Source: Antedon bifida (Eukaryota > Echinodermata > Crinoidea > Comatulida > Antedonidae). Taken from it: DNA of 64,000 nucleotides. The stretch covers positions 14,360,417-14,424,416 of the forward strand of contig OY727101.1 in the NCBI GenBank assembly GCA_963402885.1, written 5' to 3'. Made by a program: the position numbers and the translations under genes. The notes under the pieces were generated by a model, which was given only the letters and a program-made list of their open reading frames with translations, searched no databases and was not told the origin of the DNA. Shown here piece after piece: positions 57,301-64,000 of this stretch (position 1 is the first letter of the stretch; each line of letters begins with the position of its first letter).

Positions 57301-60300
57301 TTGAGACCAATCAAACCAAGGGACAGAAGAACATATAAGACAACTAGGTACAGTAGTATTCACATTTGTTATTGTTTAAACATCACCTATTGTAATTTCA
57401 TAATCTTATAATGTGAAACTATATCAAAATATCTTGCAGATGGAGGGTTAGGGATTTAAATTGTTGTTATAAGCTTCTCACTCACAATTACTGGCTTGTT
57501 TCTCAACTTAGCCTTTTGTCTAACCTCTACCTGATACACATGATAGACTTAAGCTCTTTCTATACTATCAAACTTTATGTGACAAAAACATGTGATTTGC
57601 CCATATACGGATGTGATGATGTCATATCACTACCATATTTGGGCATATCACTACCATATTTGGGCCCACCAAACTAGTTTGATAGTGTAGACAGAGCTTT
57701 ATACATTCTGTAGTTTATGTATCTTAATTGTTATATACAATAATATAGTTTAGGAAATGCTAAAAGTTTTTCTTCTTGTATTTTCATAATGTTCTTATCC
57801 ATTCTAATATTTTTTCGTTTTCTAAACTATACTTTTGCTTTGCATGCATTCATTAGCTTGACTGATATAGATGTCAATGAAGAATGTGAAGACACTGACC
57901 TTGATAGCAGGTGACATACCCATCATGCTTTGCTTTATCAATATTGTTCTTGTCTTGTTTCTATAGAGTTATATATATTCATAACGTTAACATATGTAGT
58001 ACATGTCAATTTAAATAGATACTGTAGATATAGGCAAATAGATGTTAGATTTATAAACATTCGCAATTGGGGCCATATCCAGATTTCAGTTTTAACCTTT
58101 AAACTTTGATTTTGGCTGAATCTTCCTGTCCACAACATTTTAACCTACTCCACACTATTTACCAATATTGTTAAAAATATATTGTCCCCCAAAAACATGA
58201 AAAATGAAAGATTAATTTTAAAAATACTTTGAATAGTCCATTTCATAGTTTTAATGAAATTAATCACTGTGACTCTCATAGAAAAAAGACGGTTAAACGA
58301 TTAAATCCAACCAAAAACCCATTCCAGTAAATTTGAATTTTTTTTTTAAATTACATTTTTTTCAGATACATTTTTTTTTTCAATCCAATTTTTGGTCAAA
58401 GTGAATATAACCCTATTATGTGGAATTAAATCGGCATATTCAATAAAATATAAAAAAAACAGTTATTTTTTCAGGAGAACAATATATCGTATTATTTATC
58501 AATATCTCATTATCTTATTTTATTTTGTTCATATGTGAGTTTATTGATTTATAATATTTTAGCTATCCAAACAAAAAGTCTAAACAGAGAGGCAAAAAGG
58601 TTGAGCTGAGTCCAGAAGAAAAGAAAAAGGCCGCAGAGAGAAGAAAAAAGCAGATAGCTGAACAGAAAAAATTAGTAAGAAAAGTGAAAGCAAGAGAGAA
58701 AAGCCAGAAAAAGAAATTAAGTAATGATGTAAAAGGAAGCGTTAAATTCAAGACACCCCAGGATGAAAAGAAGGAAAAAGAAAAGAAAGCGGAGGAAGTA
58801 CAAAACACGATGGAAGAGTTATCGAAAGATGTAACATTTAAAAAGGTTTCTAGAAACAAATCGTAAGTCAAATTTGTATTTGTTATTTTACAAGTACACA
58901 GAATTACTTGGAAGGGAGTGTGTAGAAATTGTAATTGAGATTCAAATAGTGGCAAGGGGTCATCCAAAAAATTGAGTATACAGTGTAGTGTTAAGCTCTG
59001 TCTACACAATCAAACTTTAGGTGCCTATATATGGACATGATGATGTCATATCACTACCATATTTAAGCATATCACTACAACATTTGGGCACATCATACTT
59101 TTTTGTCAAACTAGTTTGATAGTGAGACAGAGCTTTAGGTACTGTAAGTTGGGTGATAAAGATACTGTAGTAATGTACACAAACAGTAATTGTGCTTGTA
59201 CGTCAAGTACAGTATACAGTATACAGAATCTTGTTATTTTTATATTACAGATTAATGGGCTTATTCAAGTCATACCTGCAAGATGCTGAGAATCGTGAAC
59301 GAGTCAATGAGTTTAATATGTTTATTGATACTGATGTCTATATAAGGCTTCCAGAATCTCACGGAGAAAAGAAGATAAGTCAAGGAAGAATGGTCATGTC
59401 TAGCTACTTTGATCCAGCCTCTAAACGGTATGTTATTCTGTGGAGTATTTAGTTAACAGTATGTTAACTGTTAAATGTATAGTTCTGGTCCTCGAGCTTA
59501 ACTGGAAATTTGGATTAAGTTTTAGTACTCAACAAACAAAGCTTCGGTCAATCATTATCATTCAATAAAAATATACAAATATTATGTTTAGAACAGAGGT
59601 TTCCCAAGCAAATACACCATACTGTATAATGTCTGTTATTCATTTTAATTCTGGTGACGTGTTTTGTTTAGGTTTGTTTCACTGCCACAAGATGTGACAG
59701 AGAAGCTGTCTTCAGAAGGTAATAAACCAACAGTGAAGACGCTAGAACTTGCCCAGAAATCTGTCCTACCAAAGCTTGAGAACAGTTTTCATGTTTTTTG
59801 GAGTGTAAGTACAAAATATTAAAGAGTTTTCAGTGAGGTGCCACTTAACCACATAACTGTCGTGTACAAAAGTCATTCTATACATACTGCTGTGTTCAGA
59901 ATTGTTTTTACTGCTGTGTCATCATGGTAAAGCTTCCTATTCAATTGCACAGATCAATCCTAACAGAGTGCCTAGTGTACAACTCCCAAAACAATTAACA
60001 AACCATCTGGCAGTACAAGCTTGGTGGTCTAGAGGTTTGAACACCAGGCAAATGTTCTGGAGGCCTTGGATTCGAGTCCCACCCGAGAATTACTTGTTCT
60101 CAATGTACTTGATGTACTTGGTATTAAGTACTAAATTATGTCAGATTAGAGCCAACATCTGACCCATTACTCGACTACTTGCCGCAAAGCCATAACTCCT
60201 CAGTATTAGTTAAATACAATCTGCCTTCCAAATAACAAACCAATATACAAAATAACCATCACTCACCTACCATTTGATGACACTGGCTATAACAGGTGCC

Positions 60301-63300
60301 ACCTCCTACATGGATTGTTCATTTATATCATAAGCGCATTCATATGTATTTCCTTTTCATTTGCAATCATTTCTCCACTCATTTCTAGGCTCATGTCGAT
60401 TCACTTGAAGAGCAGGGAATTTTCATTGGTGGAGACCTATCCAAGGCTGAGTTAGCCATGAGGTCTGAAAGCTCACAGAGCTTAATGGTAGCCTGGAAAA
60501 AGAAACGAAAAATGGGACGAGGCACAGTAAGTTCATAGACCCTCTCAAATACACTATTCATTCTGCAGGCCATGTGAGTCATTTTACATGCCCTGTTTCG
60601 CCTGTTGTGCGGTGTCGTTATTTTCACTGTCTGCCATGCTGGCTAGGCTGATAGTATCTTTTTTAGATAAGATTTAACAGTAAAATACTTATCTGTGCTT
60701 CAGTGTGCAATACAAACTAATCTTGTATTGCAAAGAGCACTGCTGCCATGTCTCACGTCTCGTGAATGGTAGAATGATAATAAAAGATCATACATGCCAA
60801 CATCTGAAGTTATAGAAACGGGAGGTGGTGTTTTTTTAGGTCAAAAGCGCCCTTTATCTATTTTCGAGAATGTAAGAAGTGCAATGTGTGACGTCATAAG
60901 CGGTATCGCCTGGTGGCTATGTGAGGGGAATTCCCTTTCCTTACATGATATTTCAACAATATGCATATACATAAATTTGCATTTCATTTGCATATTTTAT
61001 TATCAATCATGTTTACTTATAGCAATCTGGACAGCATATGCCATCACCTCAAGACAAAAATGAATTCATATCATTTCTACTGCAACTCTCTCGTGGACTG
61101 CCACCTCTGAAGATGATGCACTTCCATCGATACCTCATTGAACACGGTGAGCGAGATGGCTTTCCGCTCATGGCAAATGATCTACGTTTCTACATGGAGG
61201 CTCAGCGGTTTAAGGATGCATACAATGGGGACATAGAGTTGATGATGTTGAAGAGAAAAGTTGAGGTTATTCAGGATTGCTTTTTTGGATCGGCTACTGG
61301 AGCAACTGGTGTCCAGGTATGAAACACTTCTAACCTGTCTAAAAAGTAGTAGTAGTGTGGGCCTACAGCGAAACAAACAAAAGTAATGATTGTCTACACA
61401 ATCAAACTTTATGTGACAAAAAAATGTGATGTGTCTATATATGGACATGATGATGTCATATCACTACCATATTTGGACATATCACTACCATATTTAGGCA
61501 CATCACACTTTTTTGTCAAAGTTTTATCATTAAGCTTTTTGCATGGGTTGTAAATTGATTTTACAGCGAACTTTGCTGGTCTTTATACAATAAATTACTA
61601 AACCTAGATGAAATTCTTTATGCATTTGATTAAATATGGTATAGTGTAAATTAAAACAAATAAAAAACATTCATAAAACATTTCAGATTGATGTGAGTCA
61701 AGAATTAGCAACAAAGGTTATCAAAATGATAGATAACTTCCTAAAGGATCGTGGGAAAGATCCACATCCTGGTAACTTGTTTGAGGAATGTCAACATGCC
61801 GTCTTCAAGGAACTCTTACCCTATTGGGCTGGATTTAACCGACGGTACACAGGATCACTTTTAGAAAACAGAGTACCAAGTAAGAATTTTATGAATGTTA
61901 AAGCCCCCCTTCCCTACGTTTTTTAGATCTAATTTAAGATCACAAACTATATTTAATGTAAAAGTTATAATATATGGTCCTATTGCGATAACTTTTTTCG
62001 TCTTTAAACGGTTAAAAATGTGAAAAATAAGTCGATTCTAATAATTATAGCGGCCTGCTATAAATCCCAAAATGCATTGCGCGCGGATTGATATTTTTGC
62101 TTTTCACCTGTAATTCGCCCACTTTTCGATCGATCGTGAGGCCAAAACAAATGGAAGACTCCTAACTTTTCAGCGAAAATACCGGGTTTTCCCCAATTTG
62201 TATCAATTTGAGTCTGGCAAAAATAGAAAGACAATTAATGCAGCAACTATACAACGTCAGGCTAGGTATATAGCTAGCGTACGATGTTCGTACGTTACCG
62301 ATGTTTACCAGCTAGGCCTACAAAACTAAGCCTAGCTAGGCTAGGCCTAAGACCGTCCATGAGAGGTCGATCGCCGCGAGCTACTTAGGTAGTGCATTGT
62401 TTCTCACTTTTTATCATAATTTACCATAAAACGTACATTTAAGACAAGGAATGACATGGTTTAATGTTTTTAAAGTGATATATATGTATTATTTTCCAAA
62501 AAACGTCCAAAATTGCAGGGAAGGGGTCTTTAAATAATGCTTAAAGGTTAGATCTAAGCCTAAGACAAAGTCTTTATATTGCAATCCACCCCTGGATATA
62601 AAGTTGCTAGTGTTTACTATAGAATATAAACCTTTGCAACAACATTGATAACAAACCCTACTTATTTTTCGTCTTTGGTAAAAGAGACTTAGTTTATAAG
62701 CACGATAAATTATAAAATAATTCATCCATCCTGTAATTGACGAGTTTCTTGCTGTTGGATGCGTATGAAATAACAAAAAAAAAGTAAAGATTGATAATGA
62801 ATTTAAATGAAACTATTTTGTATTTTGCTCTTTTATTAAGTTACCAAAATGGAACGTTTGACAAGAGAGCGTCTGAAGAAATTCATAGAGATGGACACAC
62901 CTCAGAAAGACTTCTCTCTACCAGCCATCGCAGCACCTCAAAGTCGAAGTGGAGGAACTTGTATCTCCTTCACAATTAGCGATGGCATACAGTGGAAGGT
63001 ACATTATTATATAAAAAAGACCCCATTTACACTTACAGTTTGGTCCTGGGCTGCTCCAGAGTCGGGTCAAGATTTAATTATTTTGTTCCAATCCAGCGTG
63101 TTTACATTTGCATTCGGACCTGATGATTCATTCATTGTACTTAATTTTATCAAGCCCTGGGTCAGCCATCGCAAGTGGAGTCTAAATTATCTGTTTTAGT
63201 ATGCTCCTGAGAAATGAAAAAGAAGTAAAGTTGTTTACATTTAATTTAGCAATTGTGTAAAATTATATATTCTTATACATGATATATACATATATATATA

Positions 63301-63740
63301 ATATACCTATTTCAATAGTTTATTCTTTTCATGTTGTGCTGTGAGACTCCGATAAAAAGCGCTTTATAAATCTTTGATATTATTTATTGTTATTACCATT
63401 AAGATCCTCTCTGCCTGTAACAGTGTAAGCAAGTTAACACATGTTATCGCATGACAAAGAATAAATAATTTACACAGTACACATATCAATTTACATACTG
63501 TATGCAAATTTAATTTTATATACAATTTGAATTTTACAGGTGTATGAATATGCAGACGGAGCCAGCTCACATGACGGAGGAGCGTCACCCGCCAATCTGA
63601 GTCATATAGCAGGTTCAATAGAATCCATCAATACATCTGGGACCAATGAGAAGCAAGGACGTAGAAATCGTACTGGCAGTATCCTCGGAGAGGTCAGGTC
63701 AAGAATTGGTGGCCCACAAAAGGTTAACGTGTCCTCATAG
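48393..63740 (+). CDS. Multi-RGS-domain protein (RGSL1/RGS22 family), complete, 22 coding exons
   Basis: RGS folds bind G-alpha subunits; RGS22/RGSL1 members are mainly testis or ciliary in vertebrates. Coding exons: 48393-48399, 49775-49863, 51108-51289, 51543-51817, 52147-52344, 52802-52934, 53454-53685, 54223-54371, 54857-55042, 55489-55803, 56053-56210, 56889-57048, 57207-57347, 57857-57910, 58563-58862, 59251-59427, 59672-59804, 60389-60526, 61023-61316, 61687-61879, 62841-62998, 63540-63740; 1290 aa, phases consistent. The start VFLDYFNAFLQLPAFPQPLY and RLPLFMRTRLFLEYKLCKLL match the N-terminus shared by RGSL1 and RGS22. RGS domain 1 is about 355-485 (LLNFWLDCEQYRD; RRLRMYWLPRFLIHQ). 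RGS-like units follow at about 590-695, 860-965 and 1015-1165. A Lys-rich coiled stretch (about 765-855) separates the second and third. Exact orthology (RGSL1 or RGS22) is not settled; the tail FTISDGIQWK looks closer to RGSL1. Confidence 0.85.
49775..49863 (+). CDS. RGS gene exon 2 (conserved N-terminus)
   Basis: Codes for ENFDALLAYDDVFLDYFNAF then LQLP, the family N-terminal block. Confidence 0.9.
49993..50615. mobile_element. Family B element, copy 1, TTAA site
   Basis: 623 bp, ends AGTCCCCTTCCCT and inverse of AGACCCCTTCCCTGC, flanked by TTAA (49989-49992, 50616-50619). Contains GATCGATCGTGAGG, a CCTAGCTAGGCTAGGCC palindrome and CpG-rich text. Nearly identical to 61902-62529. No transposase. 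Confidence 0.9.
50620..50960. repeat. Repeat ending in CTGGCTACGGGCTT
   Basis: Directly follows the family B copy. GC-rich text with CACGTGACCCCCTGACCC and GGTGGAGGCGTGTGG ends at AATCCTGGCTACGGGCTT, the same end as at 46790. The open frame on its minus strand is not recognised as a protein family. Confidence 0.45.
51108..51289 (+). CDS. RGS gene exon 3
   Basis: Codes for AFPQPLYYNRLTGSFQEVED and MEWAINERLPLFMR, matching RGSL1/RGS22 N-terminal text. Confidence 0.9.
51543..51817 (+). CDS. RGS gene exon 4
   Basis: Codes for TRLFLEYKLCKLLLRPLDNR followed by a Ser-rich, low-complexity linker. Confidence 0.88.
52147..52934 (+). CDS. RGS gene exons 5-6 (52147-52344, 52802-52934)
   Basis: Poorly conserved linker (residues about 185-295), Ser/Lys/Asp-rich, kept by splice consensus and phase. 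The intron between them holds an AATAGGGG-type repeat (52580-52770). Confidence 0.75.
53454..53685 (+). CDS. RGS gene exon 7
   Basis: Acidic segment (IEDDDDQPSLIEYDDEDLIT) then ITFQQLKEEMLGG leading into the RGS fold. Confidence 0.85.
53901..54056. mobile_element. Family A MITE, copy 11 (complete)
   Basis: Both termini (AAGCTCTGTCTACGCTATC and inverse) in the TATGGTAGTGATAT orientation. Confidence 0.87.
54223..55042 (+). CDS. RGS gene exons 8-9 (54223-54371, 54857-55042): RGS domain 1
   Basis: FKSFLVGTAGENLLNFWLDC and EQYRDNVQALG are the RGS helix 3-4 signature; SVYTRTQYDVLRRLRMYWLP then RFLIHQERIAYY closes the fold. The best-conserved RGS unit of the protein. Confidence 0.93.
54596..54767. 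mobile_element. MITE in the intron splitting RGS domain 1
   Basis: 172 bp, ends GGGAGCTTTTGATTTGTGA and inverse of GGAGCTTTTAGATTTGCGA; TAATA on both sides (54591-54595, 54768-54772) is the likely 5-bp target duplication. Confidence 0.75.
55489..55803 (+). CDS. RGS gene exon 10
   Basis: FQELHDKMQEENYKKYKVSF and ISLVNSLPVRPGSCYRL, then a linker with RPMSARFKIGLANDREAGR. Confidence 0.9.
56053..57048 (+). CDS. RGS gene exons 11-12 (56053-56210, 56889-57048): RGS-like unit 2
   Basis: VRLLANLLFLQDVTDYGEAE, AWLIFNKYIIDGSVWDLDL and ASDFVAVKAFEKIKEKVMKK then LHREWLRYLHRDLKTFLE follow the helical pattern of an RGS fold but lack the canonical FW pair. Confidence 0.85.
56480..56790 (-). repeat. SINE, copy 2
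   Basis: Second copy of the 43130 SINE; contains GGCGCTTTACATTATTACCC, ATACTCCCATAAT and GTTGGATTCGAACCACGATC. Confidence 0.8.
57207..57910 (+). CDS. RGS gene exons 13-14 (57207-57347, 57857-57910)
   Basis: Linker: RQEDLLTQSRSSSNNSTSSP, then LRPIKPRDRRTYKTTR, then the acidic LTDIDVNEECEDTDLDSS. The 54-bp exon is supported by phase and both splice sites only. Confidence 0.72.
57549..57702. mobile_element. Family A MITE, copy 12
   Basis: AAGCTCTTTCTATACTATC to GTTTGATAGTGTAGACAGAG; ACTACCATATTTGGGC orientation, opposite to copy 11 in the same gene. Confidence 0.85.
58171..58410. mobile_element. Family C element, partial copy
   Basis: TTAAAAATATATTGTCCCCC then AAACATGAAAAATGAAAGATT and GTCCATTTCATAGTTTTAAT; no right terminus. 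Confidence 0.65.
58563..58862 (+). CDS. RGS gene exon 15 (Lys-rich coiled segment)
   Basis: 100 codons, about 40 per cent Lys/Arg by eye, long charged helix (ELSPEEKKKAAERRKKQIAE), likely coiled coil or microtubule/nucleic-acid contacting tail. Antisense frame is a shadow. Confidence 0.85.
58991..59137. mobile_element. Family A MITE, copy 13
   Basis: TTAAGCTCTGTCTACACAATC to TTTGATAGTGAGACAGAGC, 4-base deletion in the right terminal repeat. Confidence 0.83.
59251..60526 (+). CDS. RGS gene exons 16-18 (59251-59427, 59672-59804, 60389-60526): RGS-like unit 3
   Basis: LMGLFKSYLQDAENRERVNE, FNMFIDTDVYIRLPESHGEK, TVKTLELAQKSVLPKLENSF and HVFWSAHVDSLEEQGIFIGG. Resembles the second RGS-like region of RGSL1. 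Confidence 0.85.
61023..61879 (+). CDS. RGS gene exons 19-20 (61023-61316, 61687-61879): RGS-like unit 4
   Basis: FISFLLQLSRGLPPLKMMHF, LMANDLRFYMEAQRFKDAYN and LFEECQHAVFKELLPYWAGF match the C-terminal RGS-like region of RGSL1/RGS22. Confidence 0.87.
61388..61529. mobile_element. Family A MITE, copy 14 (right end lost)
   Basis: TGTCTACACAATCAAACTTT to CACACTTTTTTGTCAAAG; then diverges. Confidence 0.8.
61902..62529. mobile_element. Family B element, copy 2, TTAA site
   Basis: 628 bp, nearly identical to 49993-50615 in the same orientation, flanked by TTAA (61898-61901, 62530-62533). It starts 22 bp after the exon 20 donor. Confidence 0.9.
62686..62795 (+). repeat. SINE 3' tail
   Basis: GAGACTTAGTTTATAAGCAC, GATAAATTATAAAATAATTC and TTGGATGCGTATGAAATA match the end of the SINE at 20930-21120. 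Ends about 45 bp before the next exon. Confidence 0.65.
62841..63740 (+). CDS. RGS gene exons 21-22 (62841-62998, 63540-63740)
   Basis: ITKMERLTRERLKKFIEMD, GTCISFTISDGIQWK, then a Gly/Ser-rich tail with RRNRTGSILGEVRSRIGG and stop TAG at 63738-63740. A weak donor-like GTTAAC at 63723 could instead lead to more exons to the right. Confidence 0.75.
63305..63395 (+). repeat. LINE 3' tail
   Basis: TATTTCAATAGTTTATTCTT, GTGCTGTGAGACTCCGATAA and GCGCTTTATAAAT match 35215-35290. Confidence 0.6.
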
Positions 63741-64000
63741 TTTTCATATATGTTTAGTAGATGCCACTATATGGTTAAATATACACAAGGCGTCTACTGC
63801 AAATTGAAACGTATGAAGACACCACATGTGTTCATAATGTATACACCATTTCAAAGTTTCATTAGTATTTGTATTGCCATGGATTTCACAAAGAAAATTA
63901 CTCTTCCAATGGCTTAGGCCAATTTGTGCTACCGACTGTTTCCAGAGTGAATCAACTTGGAAAGGCTCATATTATGTTCATATCTGGTTCTAATAATATG
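63741..64000. other. Downstream of the RGS gene
   Basis: No AATAAA signal and no further exon recognised before the window ends. Confidence 0.5.

Noticed and set aside
58563..59009. Minus-strand 148-codon open frame
   Set aside because: Antisense of the Lys-rich exon 15 (reads as poly Phe/Ser/Leu); no homology or splice logic.

Overview
The window is nuclear DNA from an animal. It is AT-rich, all coding sequence is split by GT-AG introns, and many short DNA transposons and tRNA-derived repeats sit in the introns. The gene content (single HIF-alpha, BTBD7, CEBPZ and a multi-RGS axonemal-type protein) and the repeat style suggest an invertebrate deuterostome, most likely an echinoderm. That placement is an inference from general appearance; no sequence here identifies the species. 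Layout: four protein genes, all on the + strand. (1) 132-3624: the last seven coding exons of CEBPZ (ribosome biogenesis factor, CBF/Mak21 family); its front lies left of the window. (2) 11463-21364: BTBD7, complete in 7 coding exons (825 aa). (3) 26348-44263: a hypoxia-inducible factor alpha subunit, complete in 15 coding exons (982 aa), with bHLH, PAS-A, PAS-B, two oxygen-dependent-degradation sites and a C-terminal transactivation domain. (4) 48393-63740: a protein with several RGS-like domains of the RGSL1/RGS22 family, complete as modelled in 22 coding exons (1290 aa). Reading phase was checked across every junction in all four models and is consistent throughout. Between and inside the genes are at least seven families of short inverted-repeat elements. 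The most abundant, called family A here, has 14 copies or fragments of about 40-170 bp with the end AAGCTCTGTCTACAC. Two families sit in TTAA target sites, one element has a clear 8-bp target duplication, and one 1.4-kb element has inserted inside a family A copy. Two minisatellites (44-bp and 29-bp units) appear to have grown from a dispersed AATAGGGG/CCCTATTAAG repeat. There is also a broken DIRS-like retrotransposon fragment, LINE 3' tails and at least three SINE families. No tRNA, rRNA, CRISPR or operon-like structure was recognised. The genes are not an obvious functional pathway. The linkage CEBPZ-BTBD7-HIF is notable because, from memory, the human counterparts lie on 2p (CEBPZ, EPAS1) and 14q (BTBD7, HIF1A), two arms that carry whole-genome-duplication paralogues; this window could preserve the pre-duplication arrangement. 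No plainly new biochemical system was found. The best leads are an altered second hydroxylation site in HIF-alpha (LGMNAP in place of LxxLAP) next to a partial duplication of that exon's 3' end, and the transposon nests.
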